NCBI GenBank assembly: GCA_945868725.1 | Contig: CAMBMU010000014.1 | Coordinates: 1 to 44,225, forward strand | Length of the DNA: 44,225 bases | DNA from: Spirosoma fluviale | GTDB lineage: Bacteria > Bacteroidota > Bacteroidia > Cytophagales > Cyclobacteriaceae | Direction of reading: 5' to 3' | In this document: piece by piece, positions 5,788 to 14,957 of the stretch | Position numbering within the stretch: the stretch's first letter is position 1 | Layout of the letters: each line of letters opens with the position of its first letter | The notes under the pieces: model-generated | Seen by the model: only the letters and a program-made list of their open reading frames with translations | Database searches by the model: none | What the model was told of the DNA's origin: nothing | Translations under genes and position numbers: made by a program

Positions 5788-8202
5788 TTACTTTTTGTTT
5801 TTCACGTACTTTTCTAGCCAGCTGTCCATTTCCCAAAGGGTATGAAGCACGGATTCCTTGCCCGCATAGCCATGGCTTTCGTGAGGGAGGAGTACCAGTC
5901 TCGTCGTAGCACCATGTCCCTTGAGGGCGTTGTAGTAGCGCTCGGATTGGATAGGGAAAGTCCCTGAATTGTTATCTGCCTCCCCATGGATTAGGAGTAT
6001 TGGAGTCTTGACCTGATCTGCAAAAGAGAAGGGAGACATGTTGAAATATACTTCTGGGGCCTCCCAATAGCTTCGCTGCTCGTACTGGAATCCAAAGGGA
6101 GTCAGGGTGCGGTTGTAAGCGCCACTTCTAGCAATGCCTGCGGCAAAGAGCTGGGTGTGGGAAAGCAAGTTGGCGGTCATAAAGGCGCCATAGGAATGTC
6201 CTCCTACTGCAATGCGGCTTCTATCTCCAACACCCATTTCTACTACCTTGTTGATGGCTGCTTCTGCATTGGCCACCAGCTGCTCAATAAAGAAATCGTT
6301 GGGTTCCAGTTCCCCTTCCCCTACGATAGGCATTTCGGTTTGGTCCATGATCGCATAGCCACGGGTTACCCAATAAAGTGGAGAGCCCCAGCTGAGGCGT
6401 GTAAAGGTGTACTTGGAGCCTCTCACCTGTGCTGCATCGGCTGCGGACTTGTACTCTCTTGGATAGGCCCACATGAGCACAGGAAGTCGCCCATCACGGC
6501 TAGGATCGTATCCTTCGGGGGTGTATAAGACGGCGGAGAGGTTGAGGCCATCTTTCCGAGGGTAGGTGATCAACTGCTTTTTTATTCCTTTGAGCGTAGG
6601 ATAAGGATCTGCAAAAGCCGTGATCTGCTTGGGAGCAACTCGTTTTTTGGTGTTGACCAACCAATAGTTGGGACTCATGTCGGTGCTCTCTTTCAGGGTG
6701 ATCAAAAGTGAACCCTCCTTATCGAGTACTTTTGTTACTCGTTCGTAGTAAGGTGCTTGGGAGCGCCACAAGATTTTCTGCTCCTTGGTGCTGGTATTAA
6801 AGGTAGATAGAAAAGGCATGCTTCCTTCTGGGCTGCCCCCTTCGGAGGTCATAACTACCAGATCTCCATTTCTTAGGAGCACTTTTTTCCCGTAGGCATT
6901 GTCTGTAAGTACTGGACTGCCTGGATCTTGATACAAGTCGTCTGTGGACCGTTCGAAAAGCAGAACTGGGGACACCTGCGGTTGCGCGGGACGGATGAGG
7001 GATAACTTCTCTGTGCGGCTTGCTGACCAACGCTCGCTAAGCAAGGCAAAATTATCGTCTGACCAGCTGATGCCACCAAATCGCATGGTGGTACCTACTA
7101 ATTTTTGCTTTTCGCCTGTAAAGGGGGCCATCAAGGTGAACATGATGTCCCTTTCGGCCACTTTAATTTTGGGATCGCCTTTGTCTTGTGCTTCTGCCCA
7201 ATACAGGGTAGCAGGGGTATCTGCTCGCCAGTTGACATTTCGAATTCCACTGACGGTAGCATCAAAGCCAGTTGGCCTCACCTCATCTAGCGGAAGTTGT
7301 GCCAGGGTTTTCAAGACTGCACCTTGACTGCTCCAAATTTCTACGGTGTATGGAAATCGGTCCGCAGGTACGAGGTAGGAGAATGGCTTTTGAATGGACT
7401 CGACCAAGAGGTAATTTTTATCGGGGCTGAGGAGCATGGATTTGATCATGGCGGGTTTTCCCACTGCCGTACTGCTGCCATCAAGCTTGATGTGTAGGAG
7501 TTGAGCGTCCATAAAATAGGCAAACAAGGCCTCATCGTGGGGATTGGCAAGCAAATCCTGGTAGGTGCGGCTAGGAGCAGCTTTACCTGAGGTTTCTTGG
7601 ATGGTTGGTCCGGCAGGAGCGACTGGTGCCGAAGGAACTTTTCCTCGAGCGGGATTGACCGCTTTGATGAGTAGGCTATTGTCTGCTAGCCAGGCCATGG
7701 AGTTTCCAAGAACTTGGTTAAGGATAGGACCAGTGACTGCTTTGGCAGTATAGGTACTAAGGTCGACTACCCAGAGGCTGATGCCTTTGGCTTCGGTTTG
7801 GGTAAAAGCCAAGTAGCGCTCGTCCATGGAGAAGGTAAAGCCAGACATTTTCGCTGGGGAAGGAAGTCCAGTTACCAGTATTTCTTCTCCCGTCGCTGTT
7901 TTTTTGATTTTCAAGTTGATATATCCTCCTGCTCGACTAGGGCCAGAGGTACTCGGATTTATTCGTAGCCCGGCAATACGAAGCTCCGGCTGAGCCAAGT
8001 CTTCGATGGAAGGAGATTCTGTTCGTTCCAGGAGTAGCATGAAGGAACCGTCCTTGGAAAATGTGACTGCCGGGGTGGAAGGCGCATTGACTAGGTCAGC
8101 AATGGCTGCCGGGGGAGTTTGATAGGAACTTTGTGCAGATACAGCCGAACTGATCAGTAGCACGAAGCCCAGAAAGAGGGAAGGAAGAGAGGCTATTTTC
8201 AT
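5788..8202 (-). CDS. Secreted S9-family serine peptidase (glutamyl endopeptidase-like, S9D)
   Basis: This 804-residue protein has a cleavable signal peptide (MKIASLPSLFLGFVLLISSA, then VSAQ). A beta-propeller-like N-terminal half is followed by an alpha/beta-hydrolase domain. Catalytic residues can be placed: Ser670 in GGHSYGAFMTANLL, Asp743 in HGEADNNSGTFPIQSERYY, and His777 in PHESHGYAGKES. The NNSGTFP segment resembles the S9D glutamyl endopeptidases known from chloroplasts and Bacteroidota rather than classical DPP-IV. It probably trims peptides in the periplasm or outside the cell. It stands alone, between the repeat-filled gap and the gliding lipoprotein gene, from which it is separated by a terminator. 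Confidence 0.92.
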   Translation of the reverse strand: MKIASLPSLFLGFVLLISSAVSAQSSYQTPPAAIADLVNAPSTPAVTFSKDGSFMLLLERTESPSIEDLAQPELRIAGLRINPSTSGPSRAGGYINLKIKKTATGEEILVTGLPSPAKMSGFTFSMDERYLAFTQTEAKGISLWVVDLSTYTAKAVTGPILNQVLGNSMAWLADNSLLIKAVNPARGKVPSAPVAPAGPTIQETSGKAAPSRTYQDLLANPHDEALFAYFMDAQLLHIKLDGSSTAVGKPAMIKSMLLSPDKNYLLVESIQKPFSYLVPADRFPYTVEIWSSQGAVLKTLAQLPLDEVRPTGFDATVSGIRNVNWRADTPATLYWAEAQDKGDPKIKVAERDIMFTLMAPFTGEKQKLVGTTMRFGGISWSDDNFALLSERWSASRTEKLSLIRPAQPQVSPVLLFERSTDDLYQDPGSPVLTDNAYGKKVLLRNGDLVVMTSEGGSPEGSMPFLSTFNTSTKEQKILWRSQAPYYERVTKVLDKEGSLLITLKESTDMSPNYWLVNTKKRVAPKQITAFADPYPTLKGIKKQLITYPRKDGLNLSAVLYTPEGYDPSRDGRLPVLMWAYPREYKSAADAAQVRGSKYTFTRLSWGSPLYWVTRGYAIMDQTEMPIVGEGELEPNDFFIEQLVANAEAAINKVVEMGVGDRSRIAVGGHSYGAFMTANLLSHTQLFAAGIARSGAYNRTLTPFGFQYEQRSYWEAPEVYFNMSPFSFADQVKTPILLIHGEADNNSGTFPIQSERYYNALKGHGATTRLVLLPHESHGYAGKESVLHTLWEMDSWLEKYVKNKK

Positions 8203-8277
8203 GGATAAAGCGAGTGAGTAACAAAAGCAATGTACTAGAATAAAGCTTTTCTAAAAACAGGGAAATTAGGAATGGCA

Positions 8278-8308
8278 AAAAAAAGGCCCAACATCAAGTT
8301 GGGCCTTT
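8278..8308 (-). terminator. Rho-independent terminator of the gliding lipoprotein gene
   Basis: AAAGGCCCAAC (8282-8292) and GTTGGGCCTTT (8298-8308) form an 11-base perfect stem with a five-base loop. On the reverse strand it ends in a run of T, directly after the stop of the 8330-9556 gene. Confidence 0.9.
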
Positions 8309-8329
8309 GAAGAATTGTGTTGGATAGGA

Positions 8330-9556
8330 TTATTTTCCTTTCGCTCCTAGAGATACCATCGCACATCGGAATCCAATGTGGTTGGTGGAGGAATCTTGGT
8401 GCATGAATCGGCGTGCTCCTGGGGCTAGCCAGTAGGTGACATCTTTCCATGAACCACCTTTGTACACACGGATGGAGTCATTGAATAAGGAAGTCCCATA
8501 GGCTTCTTTATCGTCATACACGCCATCTTTACGAAGTGGATTGAGGTCATCCGCATCCTGGAAGGAAAGTGGACGGTAGACATCATACACCCATTCGTTC
8601 ATATTTCCTGCCATATTGTATAAGCCAAAATCATTAGGAGCCATGTCATACACATTGGAAGGGATGATTTCACCGTCGTTGGTTTGGTCACCTGCGATAC
8701 CGGCATAGTCACCTCTACCACGCTTGAAGTTGGCTAAGAAATCACCTTGCTTGGCGCCATTTTTACCTTTACTGTCGTAAGGATTTCTTACTCCTCTACC
8801 ATCCCAAGGATAAATGCGTCCATATTCTTGGTTTTCGTCTAGGTATTGAGTTCCAATCATGGCCTTGGCAGCATATTCCCATTCCGCCTCGTTGGGAAGT
8901 CTAAATTCAGCAATCACTACACCAAGCTCGATCAATTGGGATCGGGTAAGTGTCGTGTCCATTTTTCGTTCCTCAATGACTACCTTTTGTGCATAAGCTG
9001 TTCTCCACTTTGCGTAAGCATCTGCTTGGCTCCAGGATACGCCTGCTACTGGGTAAAAATTGAAGCCAGGGAACCTGAAGTAGTAGGACTCGTAAACGTC
9101 ATTAAAGGACATTGCACCACGCCATACTTTTTCAGAAGGCTCTAGCTTATCCATGGAATCTAAGAGGACTTGCTTTTTCATGTCGAATAAAAATTCCTTG
9201 TAATCGTTGTTGGTCATCTCTGTTTCATCCATCCAAAAGGTAGAAATGGAGACAGTTCTTTCGAGATTGTCACGGAAAGCCATCACATCTTCTTCTTGTG
9301 AGCCAAGGATGGCTCTTCCGCCTTGAATCAATTTTAAGTTGGGGCCAGGGAGCTGTTCTGCATCCCTAGACACAAAAAATTGGGTGGAGTCTTCCAGGTC
9401 GAAGGAAAAGTCTGCACCAGTGGTCGGGCTTTTTTTGCCAGGATCTCCGGCAGTTCTTCTGCCGAAAGAATTGTTTTTCTGGCAAGAGGATAAAATGGCA
9501 CTTGATAGGATTAGTAGGGCGATGGCCCAGCTCCTACAGTTGTTTGGTAGACGCAT
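8330..9556 (-). CDS. Gliding motility-associated lipoprotein, GldJ/GldK type (SUMF1 fold)
   Basis: This 408-residue lipoprotein begins MRLPNNCRSWAIALLILSSA and has lipobox LSSC. The mature protein has the formylglycine-generating-enzyme (SUMF1) fold: LIQGGRAILGSQEED, FWMDETEMTNNDYKEFL, YPVAGVSWSQADAYAKWR, RLPNEAEWEYAAKA, YNMAGNMNEWVYDVY, and the end YKGGSW...YWLAPGARRFM...GFRCAM. In Bacteroidota this fold with a lipoprotein signal and the GFRCAM ending is typical of GldJ and GldK, parts of the gliding and type IX secretion machinery in the outer membrane. I favour GldJ but cannot separate the two by eye, so no symbol is given. Catalytic FGE cysteines are not evident, as is usual for Gld proteins. 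Confidence 0.82.
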   Translation of the reverse strand: MRLPNNCRSWAIALLILSSAILSSCQKNNSFGRRTAGDPGKKSPTTGADFSFDLEDSTQFFVSRDAEQLPGPNLKLIQGGRAILGSQEEDVMAFRDNLERTVSISTFWMDETEMTNNDYKEFLFDMKKQVLLDSMDKLEPSEKVWRGAMSFNDVYESYYFRFPGFNFYPVAGVSWSQADAYAKWRTAYAQKVVIEERKMDTTLTRSQLIELGVVIAEFRLPNEAEWEYAAKAMIGTQYLDENQEYGRIYPWDGRGVRNPYDSKGKNGAKQGDFLANFKRGRGDYAGIAGDQTNDGEIIPSNVYDMAPNDFGLYNMAGNMNEWVYDVYRPLSFQDADDLNPLRKDGVYDDKEAYGTSLFNDSIRVYKGGSWKDVTYWLAPGARRFMHQDSSTNHIGFRCAMVSLGAKGK

Positions 9557-9808
9557 AGGTGGTAAGTGTTTGGTCTATTTCTGTTGCTAATATACAAGGA
9601 CTTAGGTAATAGCACCAAAGCCGTTTTAAATTTGTTGTTTAAAGGAGTCTTGTTTACGTGAAGAAAATCAATTCAACTAGTAGTAAACGCATATAAAAGT
9701 ACGATTTTTAATTAAGGTAGTTCTTCAATGTAATTTACTTAATTCATTTTCCACATGTAGATTAGACTGTATTTGTCTTCTCCTTTTTAAAGTATACAAG
9801 GAATAGGC

Positions 9809-12800
9809 TTAGGAAATTTTCATTTCTCTTAGCAAATGCTGTGCCTTTTGTATACTTAACACCTGATCAACGCTGAGAATCAAACGATTTTTATGTTCTT
9901 TTATTTTACAAGACTTGGGATGTAATTGTGCAAATTTCATAATATTCCCAAAAATGGGAGAATTATAGAAAGACTCTTTGCTCGACGGAAGCAGATAGCA
10001 TTTCATCTGAGAAGCCTTGAGTACCAACTTTTCTATTCCCAATTCTTCAGCCTGCCAACGTAAGCGGACAGTTTCCATCAGATCTTGAACTGCCTGAGGA
10101 GCTGGACCAAATCGATCCTGTACCATCTGCCCAAATTTATCCAGCTCCTCTTCATTTTCGAGCGCATCTAACTTTGAATAGAGCCCTAGGCGCTCACTTA
10201 TATTGCTGACATACCGTTCTGGAATGAGAAGTTCTAGGTCGGTTTCAATGGTGCAATCTTGAACCAGCACGCTTACTTTTTCCTTGAGGTCCTCCTCAAA
10301 CAAGGCAGCAAACTCGTTTTCCTTTAGTTCTTGTACGGCCTCATCTAGAATTTTATGGTACATCTCAAAGCCCAGGTCGGTGATAAACCCGCTTTGCTCG
10401 GCACCCAAGAGGTTGCCTGCACCGCGGATATCCAAATCTTTCATGGCCACTTTGAAGCCATCGCCCAGGTCAGAAAATTCCTCTAGCGTTTGCAATCTTT
10501 TTCTCGCTTCTGCTGTCAGCCCAGAAAGAGGACTGGTGAGCAAATAGCAAAAGGCTTTTTTATTGCTTCTCCCAACGCGACCACGCATCTGGTGAAGGTC
10601 TGAGAGCCCAAACATGTGTGCTCGGTTGATTAAAATCGTATTCGCATTCGGAATATCTAGACCTGACTCGATGATGTTGGTGGATACCAAGACATCGTAC
10701 TGGTGGTTGATGAAGTCCACCATGATCTTTTCCAACTTATCTCCATCCATCTGACCATGGGCGCCGATTACGCGTGCATCTGGCACCAATTTCAAAATTA
10801 GGTTGGCAATACTGTCGATCTCTCCTACTCGGTTGTGTACAAAAAACACCTGTCCTCCTCGTCGTAGTTCGTAGGAGACCGCATCACGGATGACTTCCTC
10901 CTCAAAGGTTTGTACCTCCGTAGTCACTGGCTGCCTATTGGGCGGAGGAGTGGCGATGATGGAGAGGTCACGGGCGCCCATCAAAGAAAAATGGAGGGTA
11001 CGCGGAATTGGGGTGGCAGTCAGCGTGAGCACATCTACATTGACCCGTAGGTTTTTGAGTTGGTCTTTTACTTTGACCCCAAATTTTTGTTCCTCATCGA
11101 TGATGAGTAATCCCAGATCCCTGAACTCGATGTCCTTGCTCACAATTTTGTGCGTGCCGATCAGGATATCAATCTCTCCAGAGGTTACTTGCTCCTTAAT
11201 GGACTTGATGTCTTTGGCAGATCGAAATCGGTTGAGGTAGTCCACCTTGACGGGAAAATTTTCAAGACGTTCAGACAAGGTTTGGAAATGCTGCATGGCC
11301 AAGATTGTGGTGGGTACCAAGATGGCTACTTGCTTTCTGTCGTTGACGGCTTTGAATGCTGCACGGATGGCTACCTCTGTTTTGCCAAAACCTACATCCC
11401 CGCAAACGAGACGATCCATGGGATAGGATTTTTCCATATCTGCCTTTACGTCTGCCGTTGAAGCAGCTTGATCAGGTGTGTCCTCGTACAAGAAGGAGGA
11501 TTCGAGCTCCACCTGTAATACAGAATCTCTAGAAAAGGCAAAGCCTGGGGCAGACCTGCGTTTGGCATAGAGCGCTATCAGGTCTTTGGCAATGTCCTTG
11601 ACCTGTTTTTTGACCCTTGCTTTTTTATTATCCCAGTCGGGAGAGCCCAACTTAGACATGGAGGGCGCTTGTCCTTCCTGGCCTGAATATTTCGAAATCT
11701 TGTGTAGCGAGTGGATGTTGACATAGAGCAGGTCATCGTCTCTGAAAATCAATCGAACCGCTTCCTGCATGTTGCCACTGACATCGACTTTTTCAAGGCC
11801 TGCAAATCTTCCCACCCCATAATCCACATGCACCACATAGTCACCGGGATGTAATGCCTTAATTTCTTTGAGCGTGAGGGCCTTTGAGGCGGTGGGTTTA
11901 CTCTTGGATTTGTAGCGGTGAAAGCGCTCAAATAACTGGTGGTCGGTGTAGCATACTAATTTGGCCTGCTTATCCACAAAGCCCTCGCGGAGGCTGAGTA
12001 ACATACTTTGCACCTGTAGTGTAGGGTCCAATTCCTGAAAAATTCCATGAAGTCGGTCGATTTGCTTCTCGTTCTCTGCCACGATTAGGTTGAGATAGCC
12101 TGTCTTTTCATTGTCACCCAAGTTGGCAACGAGTAGGTCAAAATTTTTGTTGAAGGAGGGTTGTGGCTGGCTCTCCCAACTGACCTTGGTGGCATTTTTC
12201 AAGTAAAATTGCCTGCCAAATTCTACTACGGAAAACTTTTTTGCTGCCTCAACAAAATCTGTGCCTTGCTCAAACAACTGTTCGGGCTGGAGCACAAGGG
12301 CTCCCTTCTTAGTTGAACCAGCCATCTGACCAAAAGCTTGTGCAGCTTTTTGGTAGCACTCGTCCATCACATCAAGGGTAAGCTGGTAGTCCTTGATCCA
12401 GAGTAGGGCATTCTCTGGCAAAAAACTGAGGAAAGACTGCCTCACCTCTTGAAGAAGGCGGGTTTGAACATTTGGAATTAGCGAAATAAAAGGAACTGCC
12501 TGTAGCGAAAGCTGTGTTTCTGGATCGAAGGTGCGGATGCTTTCGATTTCTTTCCCCACTAATTCCAGTCGGTAGGGGAATTCATTGCTAAAGGAAAATA
12601 CATCCAAGATTCCACCGCGGATAGCAAATTGCCCGGGTTCATAGACGAAGTCCGTTCGCTCAAAGTCGTAGGTGGAAAGAATCTCAGTGACAAACTCCAT
12701 GTCAACAGCTTCTCCAACACGTGCTGTAAAGGTGTTTTCTACTAGAGAGCGTTTGTTGATGACCTTTTCATAGAGCGCCTCGGGATAGGTGATCACGATG

Positions 12801-13243
12801 CGAGAACTACCCTTGGATTCTAGTAGCTGATTGAGGAGTTCTGCCCGTTGCAGTACGTTTGCATTGTCTACCTCTTCGTATTGGTAGGGACGCTTGTAGC
12901 TACTTGGGAAAATCCGTTGATCTAGGGTGCCCAATAAATTTTGGAGATCCGAATTTAAATAGGCGGCTTCTTCTTTGTCTTGAGCAATGACCAAATGAAA
13001 GCCACCCTGCTGCGCAAAGTAGGCCGCCAATAAAACCATGTCTAAGCTCCCCGAAAGACCTTTTACCTGCAGTTGGAAAGGAGCCCCGGCACTTAATTGG
13101 TGGGCTAAAGTTTGAAAAATGGGGTCCGACTGGTAAATGGAGAGAAAAGAAGGTCTATCCACAAAGGGCTGGTTTAGGAGATTGAAGGCTGTAAATCTAG
13201 GTTTTTTTGAGGGATTCCTTTGGAATTCAATTGAAATTGACAT
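9809..13243 (-). CDS. mfd: Transcription-repair coupling factor Mfd
   Basis: Mfd is an ATP-dependent translocase of about 1144 residues. It removes RNA polymerase stalled at lesions and recruits UvrA. A UvrB-like N-terminal half is followed by the RNA-polymerase-interacting domain near residue 465 (LHPGDYVVHVDYGVGRFAG). The RecG-like motor has Walker A GDVGFGKTEVA near 615 and a DEEQ box (LLIIDEEQKFGV) near 714. Motif V/VI is NIIESGLDIPNANTILINRA then QMRGRVGRS, and a TRCF C-terminal domain closes the protein. I start at ATG 13243 (MSISIEFQR); the longer frame from 13264 adds seven residues. It is divergent from the oxidase-III gene with only about 38 bases between starts, and partners uvrA at 27.0 kb. 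Confidence 0.96.
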   Translation of the reverse strand: MSISIEFQRNPSKKPRFTAFNLLNQPFVDRPSFLSIYQSDPIFQTLAHQLSAGAPFQLQVKGLSGSLDMVLLAAYFAQQGGFHLVIAQDKEEAAYLNSDLQNLLGTLDQRIFPSSYKRPYQYEEVDNANVLQRAELLNQLLESKGSSRIVITYPEALYEKVINKRSLVENTFTARVGEAVDMEFVTEILSTYDFERTDFVYEPGQFAIRGGILDVFSFSNEFPYRLELVGKEIESIRTFDPETQLSLQAVPFISLIPNVQTRLLQEVRQSFLSFLPENALLWIKDYQLTLDVMDECYQKAAQAFGQMAGSTKKGALVLQPEQLFEQGTDFVEAAKKFSVVEFGRQFYLKNATKVSWESQPQPSFNKNFDLLVANLGDNEKTGYLNLIVAENEKQIDRLHGIFQELDPTLQVQSMLLSLREGFVDKQAKLVCYTDHQLFERFHRYKSKSKPTASKALTLKEIKALHPGDYVVHVDYGVGRFAGLEKVDVSGNMQEAVRLIFRDDDLLYVNIHSLHKISKYSGQEGQAPSMSKLGSPDWDNKKARVKKQVKDIAKDLIALYAKRRSAPGFAFSRDSVLQVELESSFLYEDTPDQAASTADVKADMEKSYPMDRLVCGDVGFGKTEVAIRAAFKAVNDRKQVAILVPTTILAMQHFQTLSERLENFPVKVDYLNRFRSAKDIKSIKEQVTSGEIDILIGTHKIVSKDIEFRDLGLLIIDEEQKFGVKVKDQLKNLRVNVDVLTLTATPIPRTLHFSLMGARDLSIIATPPPNRQPVTTEVQTFEEEVIRDAVSYELRRGGQVFFVHNRVGEIDSIANLILKLVPDARVIGAHGQMDGDKLEKIMVDFINHQYDVLVSTNIIESGLDIPNANTILINRAHMFGLSDLHQMRGRVGRSNKKAFCYLLTSPLSGLTAEARKRLQTLEEFSDLGDGFKVAMKDLDIRGAGNLLGAEQSGFITDLGFEMYHKILDEAVQELKENEFAALFEEDLKEKVSVLVQDCTIETDLELLIPERYVSNISERLGLYSKLDALENEEELDKFGQMVQDRFGPAPQAVQDLMETVRLRWQAEELGIEKLVLKASQMKCYLLPSSKESFYNSPIFGNIMKFAQLHPKSCKIKEHKNRLILSVDQVLSIQKAQHLLREMKIS

Positions 13244-13281
13244 TTTTTGAACTAAGCCGCGCACAAAATGTTTTTCACTCG

Positions 13282-13896
13282 ATGAGACAAACCCCTCCTT
13301 CGAAAACTTGGTTCCAAAAGATAGAGAAGCAACATCCCTACGAGACCTTGCTGTACCTGGCGATGCTTGGAAGCGGCATTATTTTCTTGTTTTTGGCCCT
13401 GTCCTTCTTTTTTTCAGGGCGGGAAAACCTCCAAGGATTAAATGAGCAGGTGCCATTTGCCTTTATGGTATCCACTTTTCTTCTCGTGCTTTCTGGGTAT
13501 ACGGCGGTGAAAATGCGTCTTCATTACCAGGAAGAAAACATTGATAAACTGTATCGTTCGTTGAAATCCACCTTTATTTTGGGGCTTTTATTTATAGCCT
13601 TTCAAGTTTTGGGCTGGAAGGAGCTCACGGATAGAGGAATCAATTTTACGGGGATTCCCAGTGGCTCTTTTCTGTATATACTTTCCGGGATTCATGTGCT
13701 CCACCTCATTGGGGCGATGACTTTTGCAGTTATCTTATTGGTTGAATTTCGAAAAGCACAACAGGATGTCGTGCGAAGGCTTGTGTGGGCAACCAACCCC
13801 TATGAAAAATTAAGAATCCGGTTATTTACTGTTTATTGGCAGTTTATGGATGCGGTTTGGCTTATTTTATTTCTCCTATTTGTACTTAGCTTCTGA
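13282..13896 (+). CDS. Cytochrome c oxidase subunit III-like membrane protein
   Basis: About 204 residues form five hydrophobic helices. The end is characteristic of heme-copper oxidase subunit III: FTVYWQFMDAVWLILFLLFV, where the family has 'YWHFxDxVW'. A further helix carries LYILSGIHVLHLIGAMTFA, with the usual His pair. The start is ATG 13282 (MRQTPPSKTWFQ); the longer frame from 13207 would overlap mfd. No subunit I or II gene is nearby, so this is an orphan subunit. It shares a stop/start ATGA with the SRPBCC gene behind it, which suggests translational coupling. Confidence 0.85.
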   Translation: MRQTPPSKTWFQKIEKQHPYETLLYLAMLGSGIIFLFLALSFFFSGRENLQGLNEQVPFAFMVSTFLLVLSGYTAVKMRLHYQEENIDKLYRSLKSTFILGLLFIAFQVLGWKELTDRGINFTGIPSGSFLYILSGIHVLHLIGAMTFAVILLVEFRKAQQDVVRRLVWATNPYEKLRIRLFTVYWQFMDAVWLILFLLFVLSF

Positions 13897-14336
13897 TGCA
13901 AATCAACCTTCAAACGGCAGTTGGCAAGTCTCACCTTCAAGTAAAGGAAGGCTTTACAGAATCCTTATTTGCAAAGCTGGCTCCTCCCTTTCCACCCGTG
14001 AAGGTCCTCCGCTTTGATGGCTGTAAGACGGGGGATATCGTGGACTTGGAGCTTAATTTTATTTTTTTCAAGCAAAAATGGACCAGTAAAATCACAGAAG
14101 ATCACTGCGATGCGAAGGAATTTCTATTTGTGGATGAGGGAATCGTCTTGCCTTTTTTCCTGGGGAAGTGGAGGCATTGCCATCGGATCTTGGCGCAGCC
14201 TTCGGGAAGCATAATTAGTGATGAAATTGAGTTTGAAGGAGCCTATACCTGGATGACTCCATTGCTCTATCCCATTTTATGGCTTCAATTTTGGTACCGA
14301 AAGCCCATTTATCGCAAGATTTTTAGAGCGGGTTAG
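13896..14336 (+). CDS. SRPBCC-fold ligand-binding-like protein
   Basis: This 146-residue protein begins inside the TGA of the oxidase-III gene (ATGA). Features include VLRFDGCKTGDIVDLELNF, FFKQKWTSKITE, FVDEGIVLPFFLGKWRHCHR and a hydrophobic C-terminal segment LYPILWLQFWYRKPIYRKIF. The pattern fits the START/SRPBCC superfamily, whose helix-grip fold binds hydrophobic ligands; no enzyme activity can be assigned. The C-terminal 'W/Y..RKPIY' tail may touch the membrane. Its 3' end overlaps the convergent fur-family gene by 14 bases. Confidence 0.7.
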   Translation: MQINLQTAVGKSHLQVKEGFTESLFAKLAPPFPPVKVLRFDGCKTGDIVDLELNFIFFKQKWTSKITEDHCDAKEFLFVDEGIVLPFFLGKWRHCHRILAQPSGSIISDEIEFEGAYTWMTPLLYPILWLQFWYRKPIYRKIFRAG

Positions 14337-14802
14337 CGGTTGCAAGATGCTCACAGTTCTTGATTTGGCAGTCCCCATATAGCACCAAGGAGTGACTGGT
14401 AATGGTGGAATCAAACTCCTTACTCATGCTTTCCTTAATTTCGGTTAACCTAGGGTCCGAAAACTCACGAATCTTTCGACACTGGTTGCAGACGTGGTGA
14501 TCGTGATGGGTGTAAGTTAGGGCTTGTTCGTAAAGGGCTACTTTATCTTTAAACTGGTGTTTTACGGCGAGTCCGCTTTCAACTAGTAAATCCAAGGTAT
14601 TGTAAATGGTGGCACGGCTGATGGTATAGCCCTTGTTTCTCATTTTTAAAAACAGCCCTTCCACATCGATATGCTCGTCTTCGGGGAGGAGGTACAACTC
14701 ATCTAAAACGGAATACCGCTCTGGCGTCTTTCTGCTGCCTTGCCGAAGGAGGAAGTGTTCAAAAATCTTTTTTGCTTTTTCAATTAGTGCGGTATCGGCC
14801 AT
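14323..14802 (-). CDS. Fur-family metalloregulator (Fur/PerR type)
   Basis: About 159 residues, starting MADTALIEKAKKIFEHFL (ATG 14802; an in-frame ATG two codons upstream is also possible). The winged helix carries RQGSRKTPERYSVLDELYL and ISRATIYNTLDLLVESGLA. The metal and dimer domain has THHDHHVCNQCRKIREF, a His-rich sensing site plus CxxC, and a second pair near the end, GDCQIKNC; together the four cysteines form the structural zinc site. Whether it responds to iron (Fur) or to peroxide (PerR) cannot be decided by eye. With oxyR in the same window a redox or iron role is plausible. Confidence 0.9.
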   Translation of the reverse strand: MADTALIEKAKKIFEHFLLRQGSRKTPERYSVLDELYLLPEDEHIDVEGLFLKMRNKGYTISRATIYNTLDLLVESGLAVKHQFKDKVALYEQALTYTHHDHHVCNQCRKIREFSDPRLTEIKESMSKEFDSTITSHSLVLYGDCQIKNCEHLATANPL

Positions 14803-14957
14803 CTCCAAAGGGTTGAGGGATAAATATCTACTTTTCTTGAGGTTTTGACAAGGAAAGAAGAGAGTTCTTCCCTGCCTAGCGTAGTGGCAGTAGGGATAGG
14901 CACGCTCAGTATTCTCGGATTTTGTTTGAATTGAGGGGTAAAAATTCCGTACTTTAA

